From: Gammaproteobacteria bacterium
Lineage (GTDB): Bacteria; Pseudomonadota; Gammaproteobacteria; Steroidobacterales; Rariloculaceae
Length of the DNA stretch: 64,000 bases
Assembly: GCA_022825505.1 (NCBI GenBank)
Contig: JAJDWR010000011.1
Location: 1-64,000 of the forward strand
Direction: 5' to 3'
Below the pieces are notes generated by a model. That model made no database searches. It worked only from the letters and a program-made list of their open reading frames with translations, and had not been told where the DNA came from. Every line of letters starts with the position of its first letter. Position 1 is the stretch's first letter. Below are positions 33,916 through 45,737 of this stretch, piece by piece. A program made the translations under genes and the position numbers.

Positions 33916-34989
33916 CTAGCGCACCCTGGAGAACGCCAGCACATTGACCAGCAGCAGGGCCGCTGCTGGCAGCCATGCGACCGCGCGGGGATCCAGATCG
34001 AATACCTGGCCGCTGTTGGCGAAGGCCTGTGCCGTCACGTAGTAGGCCAGTCCGATCAACAGTCCGATAAGCACCCGGACACCGGTCCCCGTGGAACTCA
34101 TGGCGCCGAGCACGAAGGGAAGCGCCAGCAGGGTCATGAGCACGACCGAGACAATGTCCGCCATCCGCGCCCAATAGGCGATCAGATACGCGGTTGCGTC
34201 CAGTCCGTTCGCCTGCAGGTAGGCGATGTAGCGAGTCAGTCCGCTGGTATCCAGCAGATCCTGCCGAATCACCGAGAACTCCAGCAGGTCCGGGCTCAAC
34301 CCATAGTCCTTGACGGCCTGGCGTTCCGTGCTGGCGGTCACGACGGCCGGCCCGCCAAAGGCGGTTTCGGCGTAGTTTTCGAGGATCCATTGATTGGCCT
34401 GATCGATATCGGTGTTGTCGGCGTGCGCGATGTGCGTCAGGCCCTGGTCGCCGTCCAGTTCGAACAGGTAGACGCCGCCGAAGCCGAAGCCGTCGACTTC
34501 CCTGCGCAGGTTGACGATCCGATCGCCGCTCTTCAACCAGGTGGAGGCGCCGCCTGCCGCCAGGTCCTCCGTGTCCAGAAGGGCCCGTGTCCGCATGTCC
34601 CTGGCGTACACGGTCATCGACGGCGCCAGCGACTCGCCCAGCACGGCCATCACCACCATCAGCACCACGCCCGCAGCCGCCACGGACCCCGTGAGACGCG
34701 CGAGAGAGGCGCCGCTGGCGCGCATCACCACCAGTTCGCGCTGAACCGCCAGGTTTCCGAGGCCAAGCAATGCACCGATCAGGGCGGCCGCCGGAAGCAG
34801 TCTCACCAGGAGGCGGGGAATACGAAGCACCACGAAGGCCAGGGCATCGCCGATCGAATATTGAGCGGTACCGACATCGGGTAGCTGACCCATGAATTCG
34901 AATACCGTGCCCACGGAGATCAGCACCGCCAGCACGAGGGTCACGCCCTTGAGTACGGCGGTGGCAACGTAGCGGTCCAGTACGTTCAT
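33916..34989 (-). CDS. lptG: LPS export ABC transporter permease LptG
   Basis: LptG pairs with LptF in the inner-membrane LptB2FG complex that extracts lipopolysaccharide. The 357-aa product starts MNVLDRYVATAVLKG and has three N-terminal membrane helices, a periplasmic beta-jellyroll region (about residues 135-265) and three C-terminal helices. The frame extends upstream to 35289 inside lptF, but the ATG at 34989 overlaps the lptF stop by ATGA and gives the usual length. It is cotranscribed with lptF. Confidence 0.95.
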   Translation of the reverse strand: MNVLDRYVATAVLKGVTLVLAVLISVGTVFEFMGQLPDVGTAQYSIGDALAFVVLRIPRLLVRLLPAAALIGALLGLGNLAVQRELVVMRASGASLARLTGSVAAAGVVLMVVMAVLGESLAPSMTVYARDMRTRALLDTEDLAAGGASTWLKSGDRIVNLRREVDGFGFGGVYLFELDGDQGLTHIAHADNTDIDQANQWILENYAETAFGGPAVVTASTERQAVKDYGLSPDLLEFSVIRQDLLDTSGLTRYIAYLQANGLDATAYLIAYWARMADIVSVVLMTLLALPFVLGAMSSTGTGVRVLIGLLIGLAYYVTAQAFANSGQVFDLDPRAVAWLPAAALLLVNVLAFSRVR

Positions 34990-36083
34990 GCCGAAGCGGC
35001 TCCCGCCGGCGCCGCACGCCCGGCCTTCGTGAACCACCCGGACTGAATGCCCAGCAGAACGAGCCCAAGTACCCCGAGTATCGCGTGCACCCACCACACG
35101 CCCAGCCAGTCGGGTACCTCGTCCCGCTCGACCCAGGCCCGGGCAATGGACAGCAGGTTCAGATAGGTGATGTATATGAGAATGCCCATTCCGAGACGGG
35201 CGTAGCGGCCCTCCCGCGGGCGGGACCGGCTCAGCGGTACTGCAAGCAATGCCAGCACGAACAGCGACAGCGGTGAGGAGATTCGCCACTGCAGCTCGGC
35301 GCGGTCCGCAGGATCGGACGACCCCGCCAGGTCCGCCAGCGTCTTCGTCTCCACGGGCTGCTCCCCGTCACGGCGCTGGACGATGCGGACAGGCATGCCG
35401 TGTTCGGCGAATTCAACGATGCGAAAGTTCTGCTCCCCGGGCACGCCCTCATAGCGGCGGCCGTCGTAGAGCACAAAGGACAACTGGCCGTCCGCCTCCA
35501 GCCGCCGCTCGCCCCGCGCCGCGACGATGACCACCACCCCGTTGCCGTCATTGCGCTGGATGAAGACGTCGTGGATTTCGTTGCCTTCCACCTCTTGCGC
35601 ATAAATGATCGTCTCGCCCGAATCGGGGCTCGTGAAGGTCCCTGCTTCCAGCACCCCGATCTCCAGCGATTCCTGAGCTTCCTGCCGAATCTGTTCCACC
35701 TGCCGGGAAGCTTCCGGCGTGCCGATCAACGACAGCCATGCCACTGTCGTGGAGAGAATCAGCGTCAGCAGGCTGATGGGGAGCAGGAGGCGCGGCGGCC
35801 CGACCCCGCAGGCTTCCAGGGCCACCATCTCCGAATCCCGGTTCATGCGGGCCAGCGCCAGCAGGATGCCCAGGAACAGGCCGATGGGCGCGAGCCAGGT
35901 GATGTACTGCAACGAGGTGAGGCCCAGGACCGCAAACACGGCATCGCGCGGCAGTTCGTTTCCGGCCGCGTCGTCCAGGGTCTCGGCGAACTGATTGCTC
36001 ATGAAAATGACGACGAGTACCGTCGTCACGATCAGCCACGAGGAAAACGTTTCTCGGAGGACGTAGCGGGATATCAAGTGCAC
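34986..36083 (-). CDS. lptF: LPS export ABC transporter permease LptF
   Basis: LptF is the second permease of LptB2FG. The 365-aa product begins LISRYVLRETF after a GTG at 36083. It has three N-terminal helices (SNQFAETLDD motif after the first), the periplasmic jellyroll (about 130-260) and three C-terminal helices. Longer in-frame starts are GC-rich extensions over the divergent pepA promoter. No strong ribosome site is visible before the GTG, so the exact start is uncertain by a few codons. It is divergent from pepA, as is usual in gammaproteobacteria. Confidence 0.94.
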   Translation of the reverse strand: MHLISRYVLRETFSSWLIVTTVLVVIFMSNQFAETLDDAAGNELPRDAVFAVLGLTSLQYITWLAPIGLFLGILLALARMNRDSEMVALEACGVGPPRLLLPISLLTLILSTTVAWLSLIGTPEASRQVEQIRQEAQESLEIGVLEAGTFTSPDSGETIIYAQEVEGNEIHDVFIQRNDGNGVVVIVAARGERRLEADGQLSFVLYDGRRYEGVPGEQNFRIVEFAEHGMPVRIVQRRDGEQPVETKTLADLAGSSDPADRAELQWRISSPLSLFVLALLAVPLSRSRPREGRYARLGMGILIYITYLNLLSIARAWVERDEVPDWLGVWWVHAILGVLGLVLLGIQSGWFTKAGRAAPAGAASA

Positions 36084-36241
36084 GGCGGAACGGGTTTCAA
36101 TGTGCCTGAAGCAACGAGTACACTTAGCCCGCCTTCGGGCAGTGTATCGACACGATAGCATAACGCCGCGGCGGGGCGGTGCGCCGGACGCTCCCCCCGA
36201 GGGCCTGTTCCCCATGTCCGCGCCGCACAGGAGATGTTGAA

Positions 36242-37726
36242 ATGCAGTTTTCCGTAACGACGGGTTCTTCCGCTTCCGAGGCGACCGGCTGCGTAATTCT
36301 GCCCCTGTTCGAGGATGGGCCGTTGCCCGCCGCCACGCAGGCCGTGGATGAGTCCTGCGGCGGCATCCTGAGCCGGCTCGTGGACGTCGGTGACGCATCC
36401 GGCAAGCCGGGGCGCACGCTGCTGCTGCCCGGACTCGAGGGGGTCGGGGCCGAGCGGGTGCTCCTGACAGGTTGCGGCAAGCAGGACGGCTTCGACGCAA
36501 AGGCCCTGAACCGGGCCGTTGCCGCCGCGGCGCAGGCGCTGGGCCAAACCGGTGTTGAGGACGCCGCCAGCTACCTGTCACAGGCCGGCATAGCGGGCGC
36601 GGATGCCTATTACGCCGCGCGCATCACGGTGGCTGCGGCCAGCGGCGCCGCCTATCGTTTCGACGAACTCAAGAGCAACGCGCCGAAAGACGGCAAACTG
36701 GGCGCGTTCGCGATCGCGGCGGCGTCCGGCGATGCGCCCGAAGCCGAACGCGGAACGATCCACGGTCAGGCCATCTCCGTTGGTGTCGGCATCGCCCGGG
36801 ACCTGGGCAATCGCCCCGCCAACGTCTGCACGCCTTCTCACCTGGCGGACGAGGCCTGCCGGTTGGCGGACCGATACGAACACGTGGAAACGGAAATCCT
36901 GGACGAGGAAGACATGCAACGCCTGAAAATGGGTGCGCTGCTCTCCGTGACCGACGGCGCCGAGGAACCGGCTCGCCTGATCCTGATGCAGTACAACGGC
37001 GCCGACAGCGACAGCGCTCCCGTTGCGATCTGCGGCAAGGGAATCACCTTCGATACCGGCGGAATCTCCATCAAGCCGTCCGCCAAGATGGACGAGATGA
37101 AATTCGACATGTGCGGTGCGGCCAGCGTCCTGGGCACCATGGCCGCGCTGGGCGAATTGCAGCCGCGGATCAACGTCGTGGGCGTGGTCCCGGCATGCGA
37201 AAACATGCCGGGCGGGCGCGCCACCCGGCCGGGCGACATTGTCACCAGCATGTCGGGCAAGACCGTGGAAGTGCTCAACACCGACGCCGAAGGCCGGCTG
37301 ATCCTGTGCGACGCGCTGACCTACGCGGCCCGCTACGAACCCCGGTGTCTGCTGGACGTGGCGACCCTCACCGGCGCCTGCGTGGTCGCCGTGGGCCACC
37401 TCTACACGGGGCTGTTCTCCAACGACGAAAACCTCGCCGGCGACCTGCTGGCCGCCGGCAAACGGTCCCTGGATCCAGCCTGGCAACTGCCCGTCGATGA
37501 CGAGTACGGCGAGGGCCTGCGCAGCAACTTCGCCGATTTCGCCAACATCGGCGGCCGTTACGCCGGCGCCAGCATCGGCGCACAATTCCTGTCCCGGTTC
37601 GTGGACGGTACGCCCTGGGCGCATCTGGACATTGCCGGCGCAGCCTGGCATCCGTCCGGCAAGCGCAAGGGGGCGACTGGCCGCCCGGTGCCGATGCTGG
37701 TGGACTTCCTGCTCAACCTGCAATGA
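36242..37726 (+). CDS. pepA: Leucyl aminopeptidase
   Basis: PepA is a hexameric M17 di-metal aminopeptidase that also serves in site-specific recombination and regulation in some bacteria. The 494-aa product has GKGITFDTGGISIKP, the NTDAEGRL signature and the DVATLTGACVVA segment with metal ligands and catalytic residues in place. I chose the ATG at 36242; the frame runs 21 codons further up. It starts the pepA-holC-valS run. Confidence 0.95.
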   Translation: MQFSVTTGSSASEATGCVILPLFEDGPLPAATQAVDESCGGILSRLVDVGDASGKPGRTLLLPGLEGVGAERVLLTGCGKQDGFDAKALNRAVAAAAQALGQTGVEDAASYLSQAGIAGADAYYAARITVAAASGAAYRFDELKSNAPKDGKLGAFAIAAASGDAPEAERGTIHGQAISVGVGIARDLGNRPANVCTPSHLADEACRLADRYEHVETEILDEEDMQRLKMGALLSVTDGAEEPARLILMQYNGADSDSAPVAICGKGITFDTGGISIKPSAKMDEMKFDMCGAASVLGTMAALGELQPRINVVGVVPACENMPGGRATRPGDIVTSMSGKTVEVLNTDAEGRLILCDALTYAARYEPRCLLDVATLTGACVVAVGHLYTGLFSNDENLAGDLLAAGKRSLDPAWQLPVDDEYGEGLRSNFADFANIGGRYAGASIGAQFLSRFVDGTPWAHLDIAGAAWHPSGKRKGATGRPVPMLVDFLLNLQ

Positions 37727-37775
37727 CAGGACGCGGCGGACGCAACCGGTTTGCGGCTTTCCGGGCAAGCGCATC

Positions 37776-38234
37776 GTGACCCGTATCGACTTCTATGTCC
37801 TGTCGACCGACAACGCGGACGCACGGCTCAGGATCGCCTGCCGGATCGCACAGAAGGCCGTGCAACGCCGGCATCATGTCTTCGTCAACGCCGCCGATCA
37901 GGGAGACGCCAACCGGCTGGACGATCTGCTCTGGACATTCTCCCAGGGCAGCTTCATCCCTCACCTTGTTGCCGGCCGGGGGCAGCCTGCAGACGGCGAC
38001 GAGCCGGTGGTGATAGGTGTGGTCGATGCGGACACCGCGGAAGACCCCCCCGCCGAGGCCGGCGAGTATTGGGATGTAATGATCAACCTGGCACACGATG
38101 TACCGGGGTTCTTCAGCCGATTCGCCCGTGTCGCCGAAATTGTCGATGCCGACCCGAACCGCCGAAATCAGGGAAGGCAGCGCTACCGCTTCTACCAGGA
38201 CCGCGGCTACAAGCTGGAAACGCATCCGGTCTGA
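37776..38234 (+). CDS. holC: DNA polymerase III subunit chi
   Basis: The chi subunit links the clamp loader to single-strand DNA-binding protein. The 152-aa product begins TRIDFYVL and contains the family segments [30 protein letters not shown] and the end [16 protein letters not shown]. Translation starts at a GTG 50 bases after pepA, and valS follows after 7 bases. This pepA-holC-valS order is typical of gammaproteobacteria. Confidence 0.92.
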   Translation: MTRIDFYVLSTDNADARLRIACRIAQKAVQRRHHVFVNAADQGDANRLDDLLWTFSQGSFIPHLVAGRGQPADGDEPVVIGVVDADTAEDPPAEAGEYWDVMINLAHDVPGFFSRFARVAEIVDADPNRRNQGRQRYRFYQDRGYKLETHPV

Positions 38235-38241
38235 CACCGTC

Positions 38242-41004
38242 ATGAACGCTTCCAGGAAGGGCTACCAGCCCGAAGAAATCGAGTCCCGCCAATACCGGCG
38301 CTGGGAGGTGGCGGGCTACTTCAAGCCGTCCGGGAAGGGCGAAAGCTACTGCATCGTCATTCCCCCGCCCAACGTGACCGGAACCGTGCACATGGGTCAC
38401 GCGTTCCAGTACACCATCATGGACGCGCTGATCCGCTACCACCGCATGTGCGGCGACAACACCCTCTGGCAGATGGGAACGGACCACGCCGGCATCGCCA
38501 CGCAAATGGTCGTCGAACGGCTGCTGGATGCCGAAGGCAAGACGCGTCGCGGGCTGGGCCGGGACGCCTTCGTGCGCCGGGTGTGGGAGTGGAAGGAGCA
38601 TTCCGGCAACACCATTTCCAGGCAGATTCGGCGGCTCGGCGCTTCTGTGGACTGGTCCCGCGACCGGTTCACCATGGACCCGGAACTGTGCGAAGCCGTC
38701 ACCGAGGTGTTCGTGCGGCTGTACGAGGAAGGGCTGATCTACCGCGGCAAGCGGCTGGTCAACTGGGACCCGGTGCTGCATACGGCGATTTCCGACCTGG
38801 AGGTGCTGGTTGCGGAGGAGACGGGGAAGATCTGGCGGTTCCGCTATCCGCTTCTCGACAGCGACGACTTCCTGGTGGTCGCCACTACCCGGCCCGAGAC
38901 GATGCTGGGCGATACGGCAGTCGCCGTTCACCCCGACGACGAGCGCTATCGGCGCTACGTCGGCCGGGAAGTGCGCCTGCCACTGGCCGGGCGAACGATT
39001 CCGGTCGTCGCAGACGACTATGTCGACCCCGAGTTCGGCACCGGGTGCGTGAAGATCACCCCGGCGCACGACTTCAACGACTTCCAGGTGGGGCAGCGGC
39101 ACGATCTTGCGGCAATCAACATTTTTGACGAGTCCGCCGCGCTCAACGACGCCGTTCCGGAGCGGTTCCGCGGGCTGGACCGGTTCGAGGCGCGGCGCCG
39201 GGTCCTGGACGAGTTGCAGGCCAGGGGGCTGATAGACGGCGAGCAGGACCACCGGCACATGGTCCCCCGCGGCGACCGCAGCGGCGCGCTGGTGGAACCG
39301 CTGCTCACGGAACAGTGGTACGTTCGGACCGGCCCGCTGGCGGAGCCGGCGATCAAGGCGGTGGAGGACGGCAGCATCCGATTCGTGCCCGGGAACTGGG
39401 CGAAGACCTACTTCGAGTGGATGCACAATATCGAAGACTGGTGCATTTCCCGCCAGTTGTGGTGGGGACACCGGATCCCGGCCTGGTACGACGGCGAGGA
39501 GCGCGTTTACGTGGGCCGAAGCGAGAACGAGGCACGCACGAAGCACGGCCTCGGCCCGGGGGTGGCGCTGCGGCAGGACGGCGATGTGCTGGATACGTGG
39601 TTTTCCTCCGCGCTCTGGCCATTCTCGACGATGCACTGGCCCGCGGGCTCAAGGGAGCTGGAGACGTTCTATCCCACCCAGGTGCTCGTAACCGGGTTCG
39701 ACATCATCTTCTTCTGGGTCGCGCGAATGATCATGATGGGACTGAAGTTCATGGACGACGTGCCGTTCTCGGACGTCTACATCCACGGACTGGTCCGCGA
39801 TCAGGCCGGGCAGAAGATGTCCAAGTCCAAGGGCAACATCCTCGATCCGCTGTTCATCGTCGACGGCGTGGACCTGGAAACGCTGGTACGCAAGCGCACC
39901 GAAGGCATGATGCAGACCCACCTGAAGGAGCGTATCGAGGCGAGCACGCGGGAGGAGTTCCCGGACGGCATCGCGGCCTACGGAGCCGACGCCCTGCGGC
40001 TGACCTTCGCCTCGCTGGCAACCACCGGGCGGGACGTCAGTCTGGACATGGGCCGCGTCGAAGGCAACCGCAACTTCTGCAACAAGCTCTGGAACGCCGC
40101 CTCGTACGTATTCTCCCGGGTGGAAACGCCGCTCCCCGATGCGCCGCTGGAGAACACCGTGGCCGACCGCTGGATCCGTTCGCGGTTGAGTTCGGTCATC
40201 GGGCGCTTCCGGCGCGCGTTCGCCGAGTATCGATTCGATCTGGCCACCCAGGCGCTGTACGAGTTTACCTGGCACGAGTTCTGCGACTGGTACCTGGAAA
40301 TGACCAAGACGGTGCTGAACGATACGGATGCGCCCGAGGCCAGGGTTCGTGCCGCTCAGCGGTGCCTGGTCGACGTTCTCGGCGCGCTGCTCCGGCTGCT
40401 GCACCCGATCGTCCCCTTCGTGACGGAGGAATTGTGGCTGGAACTCTGCAGGCGAACCGGACGCGGCAGCGCCACCATCATGCTCGAAGCGCAGCCCCTG
40501 CCGGAGTCCTTCGAAGCCGATGAAGAAGCGGAAGCGGAAATCGATTGGCTCAAGGCGTTCGTCATGGGCGTTCGCCAGATTCGGGGGGAGATGTCCATCG
40601 CCCCTGGCAAGCGGCTTCCGGCCCTGCTGGCGGGCAGCACCGACCTGGACCGCGCCAGGGTGCGCCGGCACGAGCCGCTGCTGAAGAGCCTGGCCCGACT
40701 GGACCAAATTGGCTTCGTCGGTTCCGCGGACGAGGTTGCCGGCGCTGCCACCGCGCTGGTGGGCCGGATGACCGTCCTCGTCCCGCTGGAAGGACTGATC
40801 GATATGGCTGCCGAACGGGACCGGCTCACCAGGCAGATCAAGCGAGCGTCCGACGACCGTCAGCGCAGTGAACACAAGCTCGCCAACCCGCAGTTCATCG
40901 CCAACGCACCGACGGCGGTCGTCGACAGGGAACGGCAACGGGCGGCGGCGCTGGACGAGCGGCTCGAACAGCTCAAGGAGCGCCTTGCGCGTCTATCTCC
41001 CTGA
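38242..41004 (+). CDS. valS: Valyl-tRNA synthetase
   Basis: ValS charges tRNA-Val. The 920-aa class I enzyme has the HIGH-type motif [12 protein letters not shown] near residue 49, the editing domain (about 190-345), KMSKSKGN near residue 535, the anticodon-binding domain and a C-terminal coiled coil (about 850-915) that contacts tRNA. I chose the ATG at 38242, since the longer frame overlaps holC. Its 3' end overlaps that of the convergent rimI gene by 32 bases. Confidence 0.96.
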   Translation: MNASRKGYQPEEIESRQYRRWEVAGYFKPSGKGESYCIVIPPPNVTGTVHMGHAFQYTIMDALIRYHRMCGDNTLWQMGTDHAGIATQMVVERLLDAEGKTRRGLGRDAFVRRVWEWKEHSGNTISRQIRRLGASVDWSRDRFTMDPELCEAVTEVFVRLYEEGLIYRGKRLVNWDPVLHTAISDLEVLVAEETGKIWRFRYPLLDSDDFLVVATTRPETMLGDTAVAVHPDDERYRRYVGREVRLPLAGRTIPVVADDYVDPEFGTGCVKITPAHDFNDFQVGQRHDLAAINIFDESAALNDAVPERFRGLDRFEARRRVLDELQARGLIDGEQDHRHMVPRGDRSGALVEPLLTEQWYVRTGPLAEPAIKAVEDGSIRFVPGNWAKTYFEWMHNIEDWCISRQLWWGHRIPAWYDGEERVYVGRSENEARTKHGLGPGVALRQDGDVLDTWFSSALWPFSTMHWPAGSRELETFYPTQVLVTGFDIIFFWVARMIMMGLKFMDDVPFSDVYIHGLVRDQAGQKMSKSKGNILDPLFIVDGVDLETLVRKRTEGMMQTHLKERIEASTREEFPDGIAAYGADALRLTFASLATTGRDVSLDMGRVEGNRNFCNKLWNAASYVFSRVETPLPDAPLENTVADRWIRSRLSSVIGRFRRAFAEYRFDLATQALYEFTWHEFCDWYLEMTKTVLNDTDAPEARVRAAQRCLVDVLGALLRLLHPIVPFVTEELWLELCRRTGRGSATIMLEAQPLPESFEADEEAEAEIDWLKAFVMGVRQIRGEMSIAPGKRLPALLAGSTDLDRARVRRHEPLLKSLARLDQIGFVGSADEVAGAATALVGRMTVLVPLEGLIDMAAERDRLTRQIKRASDDRQRSEHKLANPQFIANAPTAVVDRERQRAAALDERLEQLKERLARLSP

Positions 41005-41473
41005 GTGCTTCCCCGATACCGGCGGCGAAGATGACCGCGTCCTCGCGGCCGCCGTGGGCCTGGTAGTAGGATGGACGGACGCCGATTTGCTCGAATCCGG
41101 CCGACCGGTAAAGACCCATTGCAGCGTCGTTTGAAGGCCGGACTTCGAGAAAGGCGCGCTCGACGCCCATCGCCCGGGCACGAATGCAAAGGGCGTGAAG
41201 CAACTGCCGCCCGTATCCCTGCCGCTGAAGTTCGGGATGCACGCACAGGTTCAGGATGTGCGCCTCGCTTGCGGCCACCGACATGATCGCATAGCCGTTG
41301 ACATCGCCGTCGATGACCAGGACCAGGCATTGGTAACCCGCCAGCAGGCAGTCCCTGAAGATACCCGGGCTCCACGGAAACTCGTAGCTGGCCTGCTCCA
41401 CCGCGGCGACTCCCCGCAGGTCCCGGTTGGACATGCTGCGGATCCCGGTCCGGGGCTGAAGCGCCGCGCTCAT
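40973..41473 (-). CDS. rimI: Ribosomal protein S18-alanine N-acetyltransferase
   Basis: RimI acetylates the N-terminus of ribosomal protein S18. The 166-aa GNAT protein has the acetyl-CoA loop [12 protein letters not shown] and the family's [19 protein letters not shown] segment. The ATG at 41473 overlaps the stop of the uracil-DNA glycosylase gene (ATGA), so the two are translationally coupled. The final residues are encoded within valS on the other strand. Confidence 0.9.
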   Translation of the reverse strand: MSAALQPRTGIRSMSNRDLRGVAAVEQASYEFPWSPGIFRDCLLAGYQCLVLVIDGDVNGYAIMSVAASEAHILNLCVHPELQRQGYGRQLLHALCIRARAMGVERAFLEVRPSNDAAMGLYRSAGFEQIGVRPSYYQAHGGREDAVIFAAGIGEALREIDAQGAP

Positions 41474-42147
41474 TCCGGGGGCCGCAGCAAGCGCTTGACG
41501 ATCTTCAGATCCTCCCACGACTTGGACTTGGCCAGCGGGCTGCGCAGCAGATAGGCCGGATGATAGCTCACCACCAGCGGCGTCGAGGCGGCGCCGAACT
41601 GGAACGTGCGGCCGCGAAGCCGCCCGATGGGCGTGTCGGACTGCAACAGCCACTGGGCGGCGATCCTGCCCAGCGCCAGGATGACCCGCGGCTGCAGCAG
41701 CTCGATCTGCCGCTGCAGGTAGGGCGTGCAGGTCGCGGCTTCATCGGACTTCGGATCGCGGTTGTTGGGAGGCCGGCACTTGAGAATATTGGCGATGTAC
41801 ACGTCCTCGCGGGCAAGATGGATCGCAGCGAGCATGGCGTTGAGCAACTGGCCGGCACGGCCGACGAAGGGCTCCCCCCGGCGGTCCTCTTCCGCCCCCG
41901 GAGCTTCGCCGATGACCAGCAGATCCGCCGTCTGGCTGCCGACGCCGAATACCGTCTGGGTCCGGCCTTGATGCAGAGCGCATTTGGTACAGTTGCGCAC
42001 CGCTTCGCGCAGTTCGTCCCAGTCGGCGGACGCTTCGTCAACTCCTTCGGCGGCCGGCTCCGGCTCCGCGTCCGCGGCACCGCGCAACACCCACACCGGG
42101 ATGCCCATCGCATCCAGGTATTGCTCCCGCAACCCGGGCATCGTCAT
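41470..42147 (-). CDS. Uracil-DNA glycosylase, family 4
   Basis: Family 4 UDGs remove uracil from DNA and carry a [4Fe-4S] cluster. The 225-aa product has [20 protein letters not shown] (catalytic region), [12 protein letters not shown], and [11 protein letters not shown] near the end. Four Cys (NCTKCALH and two later, in KCRPP and ATCTPYL) could hold the cluster. An N-terminal extension of about 50 residues resembles the tail common in gammaproteobacterial members. It is coupled to rimI. Confidence 0.9.
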   Translation of the reverse strand: MTMPGLREQYLDAMGIPVWVLRGAADAEPEPAAEGVDEASADWDELREAVRNCTKCALHQGRTQTVFGVGSQTADLLVIGEAPGAEEDRRGEPFVGRAGQLLNAMLAAIHLAREDVYIANILKCRPPNNRDPKSDEAATCTPYLQRQIELLQPRVILALGRIAAQWLLQSDTPIGRLRGRTFQFGAASTPLVVSYHPAYLLRSPLAKSKSWEDLKIVKRLLRPPE

Positions 42148-42264
42148 CGGGATCGTCGCGGCCGCTCATGGGCGTGAGCTTAGCATGTAACCATGACTCC
42201 GATTGACGCGCCGGCGAGTCGAATAACCTACAATGCGCGGGTCCGAAAAATGGCAAGGGACGGC

Positions 42265-43974
42265 ATGAAGCTTTCTCAATTACCCCTCTCGACTTTCAGG
42301 GACGCACCCGCCGATGCGGAGGTGATCAGTCATCAACTCATGCTTCGGGCCGGTATCGTGCGCCGGCTCGCATCGGGACTCTATAGCTGGCTTCCGCTGG
42401 GCGTTCGGGTGCTGCACCGGATCGAGCGCATCGTCCGCGAGGAAATGAACCGCGCCGGCGCGCTGGAAGTCTCCATGCCCGGCGTGCAGCCGGCGGAGTT
42501 GTGGCGGGAGTCGGGACGCTGGGAGGACTTCGGTCCGGAGCTGCTGAGGCTGCAGGACCGGCACAGGAGAGACTTCTGCCTGGGTCCCACCCACGAAGAG
42601 GTCATCACCGATATCGCCCGGACGGAGCTCAAGAGTTACCGGCAGTTGCCTGTCAACTACTACCAGGTCCAGACGAAGTTCCGGGACGAGATCAGGCCGC
42701 GATTCGGCGTCATGCGGGCGCGCGAATTCGTGATGAAGGACGCCTACTCCTTCGACCTGGATGAAGAAGGCCTGGAAGAGGCTTACCAGGCCATGCGCCG
42801 TGCCTATTCCCGGATCTTCGACCGCCTGCAGCTCACCTACCGGATCGTCCAGGCCGACTCCGGCGCCATCGGCGGCAGTCAGTCGGAGGAATTCCATGTG
42901 CTCGCCGACTCCGGCGAGGACGCCATCGCCTATTCGGAGGCCGACGGTTTTGCCGCCAACGTGGAAACGGTCCCGGTGCTGCCGAATACGGAATCGCACC
43001 GGCCGGCGCCCCGCCAGGACCTGCAGCGCGTCGCTACACCGGGCGTACGCACCATCGCCGATCTTTGCGAGTTTCTCGACGTTACGCCCCGGCAGTGCCT
43101 GAAGACCCTGTTGGTAGCTGGAACGGAGACGCCCGCGGTCGCGTTGCTGCTGCGAGGCGATCACGAACTGAATGTCCACAAGGCCCAGGCGCTGGACGCC
43201 GTTGCCGCTCCACTGCGCATGCTGTCCGCAGCACAGGTGGAAGCGGCAGCTGGCGTCTCTCCAGGGTCGCTGGGTCCGCTGGGACTTGAGTTACCCGTCT
43301 TTGTCGATCAATCGGCGTCGCGAGTCGGCGACTTCTCTTGCGGAGCCAATCGGGCCGAACACCACTACACGGGCGTGAACTGGGAGCGGGACGTGCCCCT
43401 GCCGCCCGTGGCGGACCTTCGTAACGTGACCTCGGGAGATCCCAGTCCCAACGGCGGCGGACCGCTGACCGTCGCCCGCGGCATAGAAGTGGGGCACATC
43501 TTTCAGCTCGGTACCAAGTACAGCGACGCCATGGGCGCAACGGTACTGGACTCCGGCGGCCGCCCGCGCAACATGCACATGGGCTGCTACGGCATCGGCG
43601 TGACCCGGGTTGCGGCCGCGGCCATCGAACAGAGCAACGATGCGCGCGGCATCATCTGGCCGGATGCCATCGCGCCGTTCGACGTCATCGTCATTCCCAT
43701 CGCCCTGGACAAGTCCTACCGGGTGCGGGAGACCACGGACAATGTCGCCGGACAATTGGAGGCCGCGGGACTGGAGGTGCTGGTGGACGATCGCAATCAG
43801 CGGCCCGGATCGAAGTTTGCAGACGCCGACCTGATCGGGATCCCTCACCGGCTGGTGATCGGGGAGCGGGGCCTTGACCGTAGCGAAATCGAGTACAAGT
43901 CGCGCCGCAACGATTCGATCGAGATGGTCGCGCTGGACTCGCTGGTGGAGTTCCTGGACTCGAAACGCGCCTGA
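42265..43974 (+). CDS. proS: Prolyl-tRNA synthetase
   Basis: ProS charges tRNA-Pro. The 569-aa bacterial-type class II enzyme has motif 2 ([11 protein letters not shown], then [20 protein letters not shown]), an inserted editing (YbaK-like) domain at about residues 225-395, and the class II motif 3 region GCYGIGVTR. The C-terminal anticodon-binding domain follows. The ATG at 42265 has AAGGGA upstream and gives the usual length; an in-frame ATG at 42193 adds 24 residues. It is divergent from the glycosylase/rimI pair. Confidence 0.95.
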   Translation: MKLSQLPLSTFRDAPADAEVISHQLMLRAGIVRRLASGLYSWLPLGVRVLHRIERIVREEMNRAGALEVSMPGVQPAELWRESGRWEDFGPELLRLQDRHRRDFCLGPTHEEVITDIARTELKSYRQLPVNYYQVQTKFRDEIRPRFGVMRAREFVMKDAYSFDLDEEGLEEAYQAMRRAYSRIFDRLQLTYRIVQADSGAIGGSQSEEFHVLADSGEDAIAYSEADGFAANVETVPVLPNTESHRPAPRQDLQRVATPGVRTIADLCEFLDVTPRQCLKTLLVAGTETPAVALLLRGDHELNVHKAQALDAVAAPLRMLSAAQVEAAAGVSPGSLGPLGLELPVFVDQSASRVGDFSCGANRAEHHYTGVNWERDVPLPPVADLRNVTSGDPSPNGGGPLTVARGIEVGHIFQLGTKYSDAMGATVLDSGGRPRNMHMGCYGIGVTRVAAAAIEQSNDARGIIWPDAIAPFDVIVIPIALDKSYRVRETTDNVAGQLEAAGLEVLVDDRNQRPGSKFADADLIGIPHRLVIGERGLDRSEIEYKSRRNDSIEMVALDSLVEFLDSKRA

Positions 43975-43999
43975 CACGGGTTTCCAGGCCCCGCTGCTG

Positions 44000-44272
44000 T
44001 CAGAAAATCCGGAATCCCGGCTCGACCGGATCGCTCCACTCCTGGACTTCGACGCCCGTCACCCTGGCGCCGGAGGGTCCTTCCCACAGCCAGGCGCACA
44101 GCCGCGAGATGGCCTCCGCATCGCCCGCCGCAATGACTTCCACCGTGCCATCGGACAGGTTCCTGGCCGAGCCTCGCAGCGACCACTGTTCGGCCTGGCG
44201 CGCGGTAGTCACCCGGTACCAGACACCCTGAACGCGGCCGGACACGATGCAGCGAGCGGCTTGCTCATCCAT
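44000..44272 (-). CDS. acyP: Acylphosphatase
   Basis: Acylphosphatase hydrolyses carboxyl-phosphate bonds. The 90-aa product has the catalytic Arg in VSGRVQGVWYR and the catalytic Asn in ARNLSDGTVEV, in the order of the small alpha/beta sandwich family. The ATG at 44272 is preferred; eight further in-frame codons lie upstream. It is convergent with proS. Confidence 0.93.
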   Translation of the reverse strand: MDEQAARCIVSGRVQGVWYRVTTARQAEQWSLRGSARNLSDGTVEVIAAGDAEAISRLCAWLWEGPSGARVTGVEVQEWSDPVEPGFRIF

Positions 44273-44332
44273 GGTGGAAATCCAAGGCAGGGCCAAATGG
44301 TGGGGGCGGGACGATACTGACGGTTACTCGGG

Positions 44333-44620
44333 CTAGTCCTCGTCGACAGCCTGACTCGCTAGCAGCGCTTCCACGGCCCGGTTCCTGGCGCGAATCGCGT
44401 TTTCCTGCGCCATCCCGTAGTAGCGGGCGCGAAGTTGGGTTTCAGCCTGTTCGAGCAGAGCCCTGGCTTCGTTCAATTCGTCCGGCGCCAGGGTTGCCGC
44501 ATCCGACTCCTCCGCCGCGGCGATCGCCTGGCGTGCGTCGCTCATTTCCTGTACCGGCGGACCGGCGGCACATGACGCAATCAACAGCGTCAGGAGTATG
44601 ATAGCGCCTCGGTAACTCAT
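44333..44620 (-). CDS. DUF4398-family lipoprotein
   Basis: The 95-aa product has a lipobox (LLIASC) and a mature helical region with DARQAIAAAEES and LNEARALLEQAE, the coiled-coil pattern of DUF4398 proteins, which are envelope-associated and of unknown function. The ATG at 44620 places the lipobox at the usual distance from the start. It lies 60 bases upstream of acyP on the same strand. Confidence 0.75.
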   Translation of the reverse strand: MSYRGAIILLTLLIASCAAGPPVQEMSDARQAIAAAEESDAATLAPDELNEARALLEQAETQLRARYYGMAQENAIRARNRAVEALLASQAVDED

Positions 44621-44695
44621 CAATGGACCCTGGAACACCCAAGCGGGAACGTAACAGGGGCGCCAGATTCACGTCAAGCAGCAGGGAGGACATAC

Positions 44696-45046
44696 GTGAA
44701 GCCCAGAATCTACCACAATCCCCGATGTTCCAAGTCCCGTGCAACCATGACGCTGCTCGAGTCCAGGGGTATCGATGTGGACGTCATCGAATATCTGAAG
44801 ACACCGCCGGATGCTGGCGTACTCGCCGGCCTGCTCGAAAAACTCGGAATTCCCGCCCGGAACCTGGTCCGAAAGGGGGAACAGACTTTCCGGTCGGCGG
44901 GTGTCGATCTCGATACCGCCAGCGAGACGGCGCTGATCGATTTGATGACCACTCATCCGGTGTTGATCCAGCGGCCCATCGTGGAAACGGCCGAGGCGGC
45001 GCGCATCGGCCGCCCTCCGGAACAGGTTCTGGATTTGTTTCCGTAG
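44696..45046 (+). CDS. arsC: ArsC-family arsenate reductase-like protein
   Basis: The 116-aa thioredoxin-fold product has the active-site NPRCSKSRAT loop near residue 12 and the C-terminal Arg region HPVLIQRPIV of glutaredoxin-dependent arsenate reductases. AGGGAGG precedes the GTG start. It lies three bases before wrbA, a pairing common in gammaproteobacteria that suggests a general redox role rather than arsenic resistance; no other ars genes are near. Confidence 0.88.
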   Translation: MKPRIYHNPRCSKSRATMTLLESRGIDVDVIEYLKTPPDAGVLAGLLEKLGIPARNLVRKGEQTFRSAGVDLDTASETALIDLMTTHPVLIQRPIVETAEAARIGRPPEQVLDLFP

Positions 45047-45661
<615 letters not shown>

Positions 45662-45737
45662 AAAGTCGCGAAAGCGAATTTGCAACCGATACTTCTGTGG
45701 CGCAGGCTCCTGGCAGCGCGATCCTTAGCGCCGTCTG

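Noticed and set aside
44696..45046. arsC taken as evidence of an arsenic-resistance operon
   Set aside because: No arsR, arsB or acr3 is nearby and the arsC-wrbA pair is a common redox pairing, so resistance is not supported.
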